From Shewanella metallivivens (lineage in GTDB: Bacteria > Pseudomonadota > Gammaproteobacteria > Enterobacterales > Shewanellaceae), in the NCBI RefSeq assembly GCF_028750675.1, contig NZ_JAQQPZ010000001.1:1-64000 (forward strand): 64,000 nucleotides of DNA. Reading direction: 5' to 3'. The notes under the pieces were generated by a model. The model ran no database searches, was not told the DNA's origin, and saw only the letters and a program-made list of their open reading frames with translations. Below, one piece after another: positions 54,695 to 63,556 of the stretch. The position numbers and the translations under genes are program-made. Every line of letters begins with the position of its first letter. The stretch's first letter is position 1.

Positions 54695-57601
54695 TTAGAA
54701 GGTGTAACGCGCACCAATACTGTAACGTGCACCCGTTTCGGTGAGGTTTAACACTTGATCATCAGTGTATCCACGAACTCGAGTGTACTCTTCGGTGATG
54801 TTTAGTCCTTCAAAGAACACGGTTAAGCCTTCAACTTGCTCAATGTCATAACTGACTGACAAATCAATTTGCGAGTAAGCTTCAGTGTACTGTGGGAATA
54901 AACCCGTGCCTTGGCTTGTGGCGCTTAAGAACTCATCACGCCAATTGTAAGCAACACGAGCCTGGAAGCCATAGTTTTCGTACACTAACACCGCGTTGGC
55001 GGTATCACTAATACCCACTAGAGCCAGATCGCTGTCAACCAACGTGTAGTTAGCAATCACACCCACTCCGCTTTCGCCGAAGAAATGCTGTACTGCAAAT
55101 TCCCAACCATCAATCACAGCGCTTTCTGAGCTATTTGAAGGTGTAGAAATATTGAAGTTCAATAATTCATCGTTGTTATCTGCACTGCCGCTAATAATTT
55201 GATTATCAACATCTACTGCAGCGTTATCTGCGAAGTTTGCGAAAATATAGTCACGCACAGCACCGGCTTCAGTGGTGCCTGTTGCCGCGACCGCAGCTTT
55301 ATATAAATCACCCGATGCCGGGTTATAAATGCCGTTAGTGGTTTGTACTATTTCAGAGCTAATAAAGTTGTTTGTGTCTTTACGGAAGTAGCCAACTGAC
55401 ACATAGCTTGATGGCGCGTAATACCACTCCGCCGAGAAGTCGATGTTTTCAGATTCTAGCGGTAATAACGTTGGGTTACCCGCTGAACCACCACCATTAG
55501 TTCGGTTAGCCAATGTGCTTAAAACTGTACCACCTTGAATCGCGGTATAATCTGGGCGACCAATGGTTTCGCTGTATGCCGCACGTAAAATGACATCTTC
55601 TACCACTTCAATATTGAAGTTAAAGCTTGGTAATAAGTAGTCATAATCACCTTTTTTGGTTTCAAACACTTGCTCACCCGTTGCCGATAACGCGATCTCT
55701 GTTTCGGCAATCCAATCGGCACCATCATAACCGGCAACCGCAGCGGTTGAGGTCACATCGGTTTGCTCATAACGAAGCCCGAAATGTACATCATATGGCA
55801 TACCTGCGATTTCATTATCGTAGTTGTACTGTACATAAACCGCTTGCGATTCTTCTTCTGTGTAACGGTCGGTTTCAGAAGCATAATTAGTTGATGGGCA
55901 GAAACCATTGCCACAATCCCCACTCACTGAAGAGGCGTAATTAGCCGCTGCGTAATCACGAACTGAGTCAAAGTCCCACATGAAAATGGTGTTTAAGATA
56001 TCAAAGTCACCATCAGCAAGTGAAAAATCACCACCGTTGGAATCAAATTTGTCATGAATGGTATCGGCAGGGAACCAGGCATCTTCTAAGTCACCTGCTG
56101 AACCCACTCCGCCCCAGTCGTTACGTTGTACGTTAACGGTTTGAGAGTGGTTATTGACGTTAGTTATCGCAATACCAAAATCAATGCTACCTGCATCTTC
56201 TAGGTAGTATTCGCCGTTAAATTGATACTGATCAATTTCAGACTTGTTACGTGAATTGGTAAATACTGAACCGGTTACCATCATATCTGCCGCGGTCACA
56301 GCGTTACCGCCACCCACTGCCAGTACGGGTAAGTCTCCGCTAAAGTCGGTTGCCGCACTGGTACGAATAAATGCTGCTGTACTTAAGTTGTTGCTTGAGC
56401 CGTAAAGGTTGTTTGGTTTGTTTTCAGCCACAGAGTTGTGAGCATCAAAGGTCAGTTTCAAGTCATCGGTGGCTTGCCACTCGATATTAAAACCTAATGA
56501 CCCACTTTCGTTACGCACGCCATAATCGCCCGCTGCCATTGATAAGTCAGCTGGTGAGTCGTAGGTTTCAGAATAGATAAGCGGTGTTGCATACGGGCCG
56601 TCAGACCATACGTTTTCAGATGGGACAAAGTTAAACCATGCTGATACGTCATTTGATTGAGTGTCGATATCGTTGCGCATGTAAGTGTAGTCTAAGCTTG
56701 CCACTACACTGTCTACAGGACTGTATTGCAGTACTAACTGGCCGTTAGTACGAGTACGTTGCTGTTCTTCAAAACGATAAACAGTAGTTTGCGGTACTGA
56801 ATAGAAATCATCATCGCCAGGACGGTTAACCTGGGTGTCATCATTTGCAACCCCACCCCATTCGCTGGCATTGGTTGTTGTGCCAGGGAATGTGCGCCAA
56901 CCGGTACCGACTTGAGCTTGTTGGTTACCACTTTCACGCTCTTGGTAGCTTGCAGACAATGAAATACCAAAGGTGTCATCGGCAAAAGTGTTTGAGTACA
57001 AACCCGATAACTCAGGGGTAACTGAACCGTTATCGGTAGATTTGTCATCAACCGCTTTAACGCCCACTGTTGCTTTAAGGCCTGGAGAGTTTAATGGCTT
57101 GTGAGTCAAAATATTGATTGTTGAACCAATACCACCGGTAGAATCAGAAGCTTTGCTGGTTTTATTGACTTCAACGCCGCTGATACTTTCAGAAGCAATG
57201 TTAGCAAAGTCAAATGAGCGAGTGCCGGTTGTGACTGGCATTTGACGGCCATTGAGGGTGATCAAGTTATAATCTGGGCCAAAACCACGCACAGACACTT
57301 TACTGCCTTCGCCGTTAGAGCGATCAATCGAAACACCGGTTATACGTTGTAGCGATTCCGCTAGGTTTGTGTCTGGAAATTTTCCAATATCTTCAGCAGA
57401 AATAGAGTCAACGACTCCACTTGATGAACGCTTAACATCCATTGATTTAATCAAACTGCCACGAATACCGGTCACCGAAATCACTTCAATGTTTTCTTCG
57501 CTGGCCTCATCTGCAGCATAGGCAGGTAACATACTGCCAACACCAAGCACTAGCGATAAACTGGTCGCAAGCTTAGTTTTTGTAAATTTTGTTGTTTTCA
57601 T
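54695..57601 (-). CDS. TonB-dependent receptor, probable sugar or glycoside importer
   Basis: This 968-residue outer-membrane protein has a signal peptide ending MLPAYA before ADEASEE. A TonB-box-like ENIEVISVTG follows, then a plug domain (about 40-170; IGKFPDTNLAESLQRITGVSIDR, RGFGPDYNLITLNGRQM) and a 22-strand barrel closing with ITEEYTRVRGYTDD and a final phenylalanine (IGARYTF). It belongs to the large proteobacterial group usually tied to carbohydrate uptake. Two LacI-type operator sequences lie 126 and 290 bp upstream. A GH1 glucosidase and sugar transporters nearby suggest a beta-glucoside substrate (inference). Confidence 0.92.
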   Translation of the reverse strand: MKTTKFTKTKLATSLSLVLGVGSMLPAYAADEASEENIEVISVTGIRGSLIKSMDVKRSSSGVVDSISAEDIGKFPDTNLAESLQRITGVSIDRSNGEGSKVSVRGFGPDYNLITLNGRQMPVTTGTRSFDFANIASESISGVEVNKTSKASDSTGGIGSTINILTHKPLNSPGLKATVGVKAVDDKSTDNGSVTPELSGLYSNTFADDTFGISLSASYQERESGNQQAQVGTGWRTFPGTTTNASEWGGVANDDTQVNRPGDDDFYSVPQTTVYRFEEQQRTRTNGQLVLQYSPVDSVVASLDYTYMRNDIDTQSNDVSAWFNFVPSENVWSDGPYATPLIYSETYDSPADLSMAAGDYGVRNESGSLGFNIEWQATDDLKLTFDAHNSVAENKPNNLYGSSNNLSTAAFIRTSAATDFSGDLPVLAVGGGNAVTAADMMVTGSVFTNSRNKSEIDQYQFNGEYYLEDAGSIDFGIAITNVNNHSQTVNVQRNDWGGVGSAGDLEDAWFPADTIHDKFDSNGGDFSLADGDFDILNTIFMWDFDSVRDYAAANYASSVSGDCGNGFCPSTNYASETDRYTEEESQAVYVQYNYDNEIAGMPYDVHFGLRYEQTDVTSTAAVAGYDGADWIAETEIALSATGEQVFETKKGDYDYLLPSFNFNIEVVEDVILRAAYSETIGRPDYTAIQGGTVLSTLANRTNGGGSAGNPTLLPLESENIDFSAEWYYAPSSYVSVGYFRKDTNNFISSEIVQTTNGIYNPASGDLYKAAVAATGTTEAGAVRDYIFANFADNAAVDVDNQIISGSADNNDELLNFNISTPSNSSESAVIDGWEFAVQHFFGESGVGVIANYTLVDSDLALVGISDTANAVLVYENYGFQARVAYNWRDEFLSATSQGTGLFPQYTEAYSQIDLSVSYDIEQVEGLTVFFEGLNITEEYTRVRGYTDDQVLNLTETGARYSIGARYTF

Positions 57602-57726
57602 CTAGGAAATCCCCATTGACTAGATTTTATTTCTTTCAATATTGCGAGTAGGGCGCAAATCGTTTTTGTAATTCTCCATCAACGCTCTATTCATTATTTA
57701 TAATCATTGCCTTATAAAACAGCTAA

Positions 57727-57740
57727 TGTAAGCGCTTACA
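57727..57740. promoter_or_regulatory. LacI-family operator O1 (perfect palindrome)
   Basis: TGTAAGCGCTTACA is a perfect 14-bp palindrome with the central CG typical of LacI-family operators, about 126 bp upstream of the TonB-receptor start codon. The regulator encoded at 58073-59074 is the obvious candidate to bind it. Confidence 0.85.
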
Positions 57741-57890
57741 CAAAACTAGTGTAAAATGTGATAACAGTCAACAAAAACAAGTTTAAATTATTACATTTCA
57801 TTAACTGGTTGTGCTAGGGGAGGGGTGTTGTTTAAACTTTATTGTTGTTTTTATTATAGTTTATTGCTAGGTAGAGTAAGTTAAAATAAA

Positions 57891-57904
57891 TGTAAGCGCT
57901 TTCT
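57891..57904. promoter_or_regulatory. LacI-family operator O2 (imperfect)
   Basis: TGTAAGCGCTTTCT matches O1 at 12 of 14 positions and keeps the AAGCGCTT core. It lies 151 bp downstream of O1's end, between the receptor gene and the end of lacI. The spacing could allow DNA looping between O1 and O2. Confidence 0.6.
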
Positions 57905-58012
57905 TTTGTTGTGGAAGATGTTACAACTTAAGGTCAGTTTGACATGTGAATGCCTACGTAATACCGCTTGGCTCATGGCGAACTTAGTGCGAGTGAAACT
58001 TATGATGATAAA

Positions 58013-58040
58013 AGCAAAAAACCAGCAGATGCTGGTTTTG
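58013..58040 (-). terminator. rho-independent terminator after the LacI-family gene
   Basis: On the minus strand AAAACCAGC and GCTGGTTTT pair around ATCT, followed by TTGCTTTTA. It lies 33 bp after the regulator's stop codon and closes the GH1-transporter-regulator unit. Confidence 0.8.
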
Positions 58041-58072
58041 AGGCGATAATTAATAAGGTCAAACCTATCGAT

Positions 58073-59074
58073 TTAGTCGATTTGTTTTGCCGAAGTGCGA
58101 ATAAATAACTCAGGTTTAAATGAACTGTCAACAGTCATTTCTTGGTTATTGTAAACCTGTTGTAACACCCATCGAGCCGCCATTTTACCCATTTCATTAA
58201 TAGGGTTACTTACGGTAGACAACTTGGGCGAAATATACTGTGGAAAAGGGATGTTATCGTAACCAATAAACGAAATGTCATCGGGTACACGTAAACCATG
58301 CTCTAAGCACACCGCAATTGCTCCAGAGGCCATTTGGTCATTGGCACACACTACAGCAGTAATGGGGGTGTTTAATGACAACAGATGTTCCATTGCATCG
58401 CTGCCGCCAGCCTCTTTAAAATCACTCTCATAATGAAGTGATTCGTCAAATGGGACATTGTATTGTGCTAAGGCGCGTTTATGGCCTTTTAAGCGGTCTC
58501 TTACGTCGAGTTTAAAGAGTGGTCCAGAAATATAAGCAACATGAGTATGCCCAAGCGACAAAATGTAGTCGGTTGCCATAAAGCCCCCAAGTTCATTTTC
58601 AAGGTAAACACAGCGCTCTTTAATGGCGTCAATATAGCGGTTAATCAATACTATCGGGGTTGGGCCTTTGCTGAGTTCAATTAGGTAATCATCAGACACG
58701 GCTTCGACATCTAAAATCAATGCATCACAACCCCGGCTCATTAAAAATTCAACGCTGTCTTTTTCTTGGGCTTCATCGCTGTGGCCCGCGGCAATAATTA
58801 CGTGTTTATTGGCGCTTCGCAGTGCGGTTTCTATTTCAGTCATCATAGGGCCGTAAAACGGACCATCAAGTTGCGACACCAATACCCCAACACTATTAGA
58901 ACAATTAGATGCTAAAGACTGAGCAATCGTATTGGGGCGATACCCTAAGGTTTGCATCGCATCCAATACTTTTTGCTTGGTTCTATCGCTGACTTTGGTG
59001 TTGTTGTTCATCACTCTAGACACCGTAGCCAGAGACACACCTGCCATTACTGAAACATCGTAAATCGTTGCCAT
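58073..59074 (-). CDS. LacI-family transcriptional regulator
   Basis: The 333 residues start with a LacI helix-turn-helix (ATIYDVSVMAGVSLATVSRVMNN, hinge helix KQKVLDAMQTLGYRPN) and continue as a periplasmic-binding-protein-like sugar-sensing domain (GPFYGPMMTEIETALR, GDSALD-like DISFIGYDNIPF). It most likely represses the local sugar genes by binding TGTAAGCGCTTACA-type sites at 57727, 57891 and 62047 until a glucoside or its product is present (inference). It is the third gene of the leftward GH1-GPH-regulator unit and ends at a terminator. Confidence 0.93.
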   Translation of the reverse strand: MATIYDVSVMAGVSLATVSRVMNNNTKVSDRTKQKVLDAMQTLGYRPNTIAQSLASNCSNSVGVLVSQLDGPFYGPMMTEIETALRSANKHVIIAAGHSDEAQEKDSVEFLMSRGCDALILDVEAVSDDYLIELSKGPTPIVLINRYIDAIKERCVYLENELGGFMATDYILSLGHTHVAYISGPLFKLDVRDRLKGHKRALAQYNVPFDESLHYESDFKEAGGSDAMEHLLSLNTPITAVVCANDQMASGAIAVCLEHGLRVPDDISFIGYDNIPFPQYISPKLSTVSNPINEMGKMAARWVLQQVYNNQEMTVDSSFKPELFIRTSAKQID

Positions 59075-59140
59075 ATCGCCTTTTCTAGTTAATTAATTCA
59101 AGTTAGCCTTGGAATATCAATTTGCAAGACTAGCATGCTT

Positions 59141-60469
59141 TTATTTTACATCTCTATTTAATTCTAAGTGAATTTCATCAACCTTTTGGTTATCGAGTAT
59201 GTACCAACGCATCACAAACGCCACCAAAATAGAGCCAATAGCAGGATAAATGGTAAACGACAATAAGATACCTTGCTGGGTGGCTTCTGTTTGCGCGGTA
59301 TCGGCTTGATAGCCGTAACCTGCTAACAACCAACCCGCAGCAGCACCACCAATAGCAACACCTAATTTAATGAAAAATATCACCGACGAATAGATCATCC
59401 CTGTGATACGTACGCCATTTTTGTATTGGCCGTAATCCACTACGTCAGCCATTTTTGCCCATAACAGCGGGGTTGCCATGTTAAAGGTAAAGCCCCAGAC
59501 AATAAACATAAAGAACGCTAACACCACTTGATCGCTTGGGACAAAGTAACTTAATACACATAACGCCGCCGCAATAATTTGCAGGCTAATATAGGCTTTG
59601 ACTTTACAAATACGTTTAGCGAGCGGTTCGGCCAAGATACAACCAAAGATATTACCGACCATACCCAAGGTGATAAACAGGGTAATTGACTCTGGCATGT
59701 TGAGGTAATACTTAACGTAGTAAATGGCTAAACTGCTGCGCAATACCATGCCAGATAACAAACATACCGCGGCAACGGCCAGTACGCGCCATTGATCATT
59801 TTTAAGCATGTCGCCAAAATCTTTTTTAAAGCTAGATTGTTGATCAACAGGCGGGTGTAAACGTTCTTTTGTGCCCCAAAAACACACTAAAAACATCGCT
59901 ACGCCCAAGATGCTCATGGCGGTAATCGTCAGTTGGTAGCCTTTGGCTTGATCGCCTTGGCCTAAAAATTCAACTAAAGGTAAGGTCAGTCCCGATACCA
60001 ATAACCCGCCTAGCATGGCAAACACAAAACGATATGACTGCACAGACACGCGTTCTTTAGGATCGGCAGTTAATACGCCGCCCAATGCACAATAAGGAAT
60101 GTTAATGGCGGTATAGACCATCATTAATGCTGTATACGTCACGAAGGCATAAATCATTTTGCCGTCTTCGGTTAAATCGGGTGTGGTAAAAGCCAACACA
60201 CTGATAAAGCCAAAGGGCAGGGCAAACCATAATAAGTAAGGTCTGAATTTACCCCAACGGGTGTTGGTTCTGTCGGCCAGTGCGCCCATCAATGGGTCGG
60301 TTACCGCATCAATTAACCGCACGGCCAAAAACATGGTGCCGACAAACGCGGGTGAAATACCGAAAATGTCGGTATAAAAAAAGGTTAAAAACAGCATAAC
60401 CGTTTGGAAAACGATATTACTTGCTGTGTCCCCAAGTCCGTAAGCGATTTTCTCTTTAATACTGATCAT
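59141..60469 (-). CDS. GPH-family sugar:cation symporter
   Basis: This is an inner-membrane sugar transporter of the glycoside-pentoside-hexuronide family, 442 residues with about twelve membrane segments. The family start KEKIAYGLGDTASNIVFQ, the loop ADRTNTRWGKFRPYLLW and IPYCALGGVLTADPKERVS are diagnostic. Placed between a GH1 beta-glucosidase and a LacI regulator, it probably imports a beta-glucoside such as cellobiose or a related disaccharide for cytoplasmic hydrolysis (inference). Confidence 0.93.
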   Translation of the reverse strand: MISIKEKIAYGLGDTASNIVFQTVMLFLTFFYTDIFGISPAFVGTMFLAVRLIDAVTDPLMGALADRTNTRWGKFRPYLLWFALPFGFISVLAFTTPDLTEDGKMIYAFVTYTALMMVYTAINIPYCALGGVLTADPKERVSVQSYRFVFAMLGGLLVSGLTLPLVEFLGQGDQAKGYQLTITAMSILGVAMFLVCFWGTKERLHPPVDQQSSFKKDFGDMLKNDQWRVLAVAAVCLLSGMVLRSSLAIYYVKYYLNMPESITLFITLGMVGNIFGCILAEPLAKRICKVKAYISLQIIAAALCVLSYFVPSDQVVLAFFMFIVWGFTFNMATPLLWAKMADVVDYGQYKNGVRITGMIYSSVIFFIKLGVAIGGAAAGWLLAGYGYQADTAQTEATQQGILLSFTIYPAIGSILVAFVMRWYILDNQKVDEIHLELNRDVK

Positions 60470-60524
60470 GCGAGCCTCAATAATTGTTGTTATATTTTTT
60501 AATTTGATGCGTTGACTAAAATAA

Positions 60525-60550
60525 AGCCGTTCACAAGAACGGCTCAGCAG
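60525..60550 (-). terminator. hairpin between GH1 and GPH genes
   Basis: AGCCGTTC and GAACGGCT form an 8-bp stem with an ACAA/TTGT loop, 12 bp after the GH1 stop codon. On the minus strand it is followed by TTATTTTA, so it may partly terminate or process the transcript between the two genes. Confidence 0.55.
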
Positions 60551-60555
60551 TGTGG

Positions 60556-61887
60556 CTATTTTCTGTTAGCTAATAAGTCTTTGTAGGCATAAGCGCTTGA
60601 TTTAAGCGTACGCTTTTGGGTGTCGTAATCGACATAGACAATACCAAAACGTTTTAAATACCCTTCGGCCCATTCAAAGTTATCCATGAGGCTCCAAGCA
60701 AAGTAACCCACCACATTTACACCTAGCTCTATTGCATTGTTGACAGCATTTAAATGAGCATCATAGTAAGCGAGTCGGTCTTGGTCATCTACTTTACCAT
60801 CAATGAGCTTGTCTGCCATGGCTGCACCGTTTTCGGTAATGTAGATAGGCGGCAACGGATACAATGCATGCAGTGAGGTTAATAAATCGGTAAAAGATTG
60901 CGGGTAAACCTCCCAACCAATATCGGTTTTAGGGTTATCCACCATATCAATTTGGGCAAAACCTGTAACTGCATCTGCTTTATATACTGCACGGGTATAA
61001 AAGTTAATCCCTAAAAAATCGATAGGTTGCGCGATAATGTCAAAGTCACCTTCTTCGATGACCGGCACATCTTCTGGCTCAAAGTCGTTAATAATCTCAG
61101 GGTAGCAGCGGTCAAATAATGGTTTGATGTACCATTGGTTAAAATATTGGTCGGCTTTACTGGCGGCTTGCACATCATCGGCTGAGTCGGTTGCGCTGTA
61201 ACAAGGGGTAAAATTAAGCACGATACCATTTTTTGAATGAGGGCTATTTTTTTGCAGCACCTTCATTGCTAAACCATGGGCTAGTAATAAATGGTGTGCA
61301 GATTGGCGGCCATAAGATTTTTTAGCTAATCCAGGCGCATGAATACCTATTTCATAGCCTAAATACGAACTGCAAAAAGGCTCGTTAAACGTGGCGTAAG
61401 AGTAAACTCGATCGCCAAAAGCCTGGGTGATTTTGTCTGTGTAATCTGCAAAAAGATAGGCGGTTTCACGGTTTAACCAGCCGCCTTTGTCTTCAATGTG
61501 TTGTGGTAAATCCCAGTGGTATAAGGTCACAAATGGTTTAATGCCACGGCGGTTAAGCTCGTCTAATAAGTCGATGTAAAACTTGACGCCTTGGTCGTTT
61601 AAGCTGCCATCTTTGTGTAACACGCGTGGCCAAGAAATAGATAAACGGTATGCATCTACGCCGAGTGATTCAATTAAATCAATATCGTCTCGCCATAATT
61701 TTACATGTTCACAGGCTTGCTCACCGTTTGAACCATCACGAATTTTGCCAGGTGTAGCGCAAAAAGTGTCCCAAATACACGGTAAACGTGAATCAGCTGC
61801 GCCTTCGATTTGAAACGATGCGGTCGCTACACCGTATGTGAACGCTTTTGACTGCATTTTCGAATCGGCTGGTAACATTATTTTCAT
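60556..61887 (-). CDS. GH1 beta-glucosidase
   Basis: This is a cytoplasmic family 1 glycoside hydrolase of about 443 residues. FTYGVATASFQIEGA opens the barrel. The acid/base glutamate lies in TFNEPFCSSYLGY (about residue 169) and the nucleophile in IYITENGAAM (about 355); NFEWAEGYLKRFGIVYVDY ends the domain. It releases glucose or a related sugar from beta-glucosides. There is no signal peptide. ATG 61887 is used; an in-frame GTG at 61899 is possible, and neither has a clear ribosome binding site. It is the first gene of the leftward unit, about 160 bp from operator O3. Confidence 0.94.
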   Translation of the reverse strand: MKIMLPADSKMQSKAFTYGVATASFQIEGAADSRLPCIWDTFCATPGKIRDGSNGEQACEHVKLWRDDIDLIESLGVDAYRLSISWPRVLHKDGSLNDQGVKFYIDLLDELNRRGIKPFVTLYHWDLPQHIEDKGGWLNRETAYLFADYTDKITQAFGDRVYSYATFNEPFCSSYLGYEIGIHAPGLAKKSYGRQSAHHLLLAHGLAMKVLQKNSPHSKNGIVLNFTPCYSATDSADDVQAASKADQYFNQWYIKPLFDRCYPEIINDFEPEDVPVIEEGDFDIIAQPIDFLGINFYTRAVYKADAVTGFAQIDMVDNPKTDIGWEVYPQSFTDLLTSLHALYPLPPIYITENGAAMADKLIDGKVDDQDRLAYYDAHLNAVNNAIELGVNVVGYFAWSLMDNFEWAEGYLKRFGIVYVDYDTQKRTLKSSAYAYKDLLANRK

Positions 61888-61899
61888 ATTAAATTTCAC

Positions 61900-62233
61900 T
61901 TAGTATTGATTAAGTTTAAGTCTTTTGGGGTCAAAGTTTTGCGCTGAAACACCGATGATAACGCCATTAAGTCATTCAGCTCTTAGATGAAAAATTCTGT
62001 TCAAACATCTAAAAACCGTTGACATCAGTTATCGATATGTTAAAAATGAAAGCGCTTACATTGAGATTAGTGATTAATGATACAAAGGTCAATATTTGAT
62101 TTAGCGAATTAATCACAACAGGCCTGAAGGGGGATATTGTTGACCCAGTTTTATACTGAGTGAACGATTTATGGTCATGTTTAGCTCGAGTAGTAAATAA
62201 CCCAATATAACGACTTATAAATCAGGGGATGTC
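61900..62233. other. divergent control region between GH1 and GluP-type transporter genes
   Basis: About 330 bp separate the divergently transcribed GH1 and MFS transporter genes. The one recognisable site is operator O3 (62047-62060), placed to control both. The rest is AT-rich; no promoter hexamers could be assigned with confidence. Confidence 0.6.
62047..62060. promoter_or_regulatory. LacI-family operator O3
   Basis: TGAAAGCGCTTACA matches O1 at 13 of 14 positions and keeps the AAGCGCTT core. It lies between divergent genes, 160 bp from the GH1 ATG and 173 bp from the transporter ATG, so one bound repressor could affect both promoters. Confidence 0.7.
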
Positions 62234-63547
62234 ATGGCGACTTCACACAACCAACCAGAATTAACCCATGTTGATTCTACTCACCAACAAGGGGATTTTC
62301 GCTTTGCATTAGTAGCGTTAACCTCATTGTTTTTTATGTGGGGCTTTTTAACTTGCCTCAATGATATTTTAATTCCTTACCTAAAAAACATGTTTGAGCT
62401 TAATTATGCCCAAGCAATGTTAGTGCAGTTTTGTTTCTTTGGAGCTTACTTTATTGTGTCTATTCCTGCGGGGTCGCTTGTAGGTAAAATTGGCTATCAA
62501 AAAGGGATTATCACTGGGTTAGTTATTGCATGTGTTGGGTGTTTATTGTTTTATCCATCAGCAAGTTATGGCTCATACAATATGTTCTTGTTTGCTTTTT
62601 TTGTTTTAGCATCAGGCATTACCATTTTACAGGTTTCAGCCAACCCTTATGTGAGTGTGCTAGGTCCTGCTGAAACCGCATCTTCTCGTTTGACCTTAAC
62701 CCAGGCGTTTAACTCGTTAGGGACTACTGTCGCCCCTTTCTTTGGCAGTTGGTTAATTTTATCGACCGTAGAACACGATGAGAAAATCACTGAAGTGGGT
62801 GAGGTGATTGGTCAATTATCTGTACAGCAACAAGCTAGTGCAGTGCAAACGCCTTATTTGATTTTGGCTGCGTCTTTATTTGCACTTGCTGTGATTTTTA
62901 TGTTGTTAAAATTGCCGCTATTGGGCAAGAAGGTGGTGTCTAGCCAAAAAACAGTGGCCGGCAGTGCATGGCAATATCCTCACCTAGTGTTGGGCGCAGT
63001 CGGTATTTTTGTGTACGTGGGTGCCGAAGTCGGTATTGGTAGCTTTTTGATTAGCTTTTTAACTCAAGATGATATTGGTGGTTTATCAGAGTCGCAAGCC
63101 GCTCATTACATTGCTTATTATTTTGGTGGCGCCATGGTGGGGCGTTTTATTGGCGCGGGCGTGATGCAAAAAATCAAAGCAGGTAAAGTGTTAGCCTTTA
63201 ATGCCTTGTGTGCTTGCGTATTGGTTGTGGCAGCGATGTTCAGTGCTGGTAGCGTGGCGATGTGGGCCTTATTGTTCGTGGGATTATGTAACTCAATTAT
63301 GTTCCCGACCATTTTCAGCCTAGCGCTACAAGATTTAAAACAACATACTAGCCAAGGCTCAGGCATTTTATGTTTAGCCATTGTAGGTGGTGCAGTGTTA
63401 CCGCTGTTACAAGGTGTTTTGGCCGACAGTTTAGGTATTCAATTAGCATTTATCGTGCCGCTAGTCTGCTACGGATTCATTGGTTATTACGGTTTAATCG
63501 GTTGCCATGCTGCGCGCCCTACCGTTAACGCTGAGCAACAAGGATAA
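62234..63547 (+). CDS. FucP/GluP-type MFS sugar transporter
   Basis: This is an inner-membrane proton symporter of 437 residues with twelve predicted membrane segments. The family features [20 protein letters not shown] (the conserved N-terminal helix), [20 protein letters not shown] and [13 protein letters not shown] are clear and match glucose/galactose transporters of the FucP family. It likely imports glucose or another hexose released from glucosides outside or in the periplasm. The GH3 lipoprotein gene follows 9 bp after the stop, suggesting an operon for extracytoplasmic glucoside breakdown and uptake. Confidence 0.93.
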   Translation: MATSHNQPELTHVDSTHQQGDFRFALVALTSLFFMWGFLTCLNDILIPYLKNMFELNYAQAMLVQFCFFGAYFIVSIPAGSLVGKIGYQKGIITGLVIACVGCLLFYPSASYGSYNMFLFAFFVLASGITILQVSANPYVSVLGPAETASSRLTLTQAFNSLGTTVAPFFGSWLILSTVEHDEKITEVGEVIGQLSVQQQASAVQTPYLILAASLFALAVIFMLLKLPLLGKKVVSSQKTVAGSAWQYPHLVLGAVGIFVYVGAEVGIGSFLISFLTQDDIGGLSESQAAHYIAYYFGGAMVGRFIGAGVMQKIKAGKVLAFNALCACVLVVAAMFSAGSVAMWALLFVGLCNSIMFPTIFSLALQDLKQHTSQGSGILCLAIVGGAVLPLLQGVLADSLGIQLAFIVPLVCYGFIGYYGLIGCHAARPTVNAEQQG

Positions 63548-63556
63548 GGACATCAC

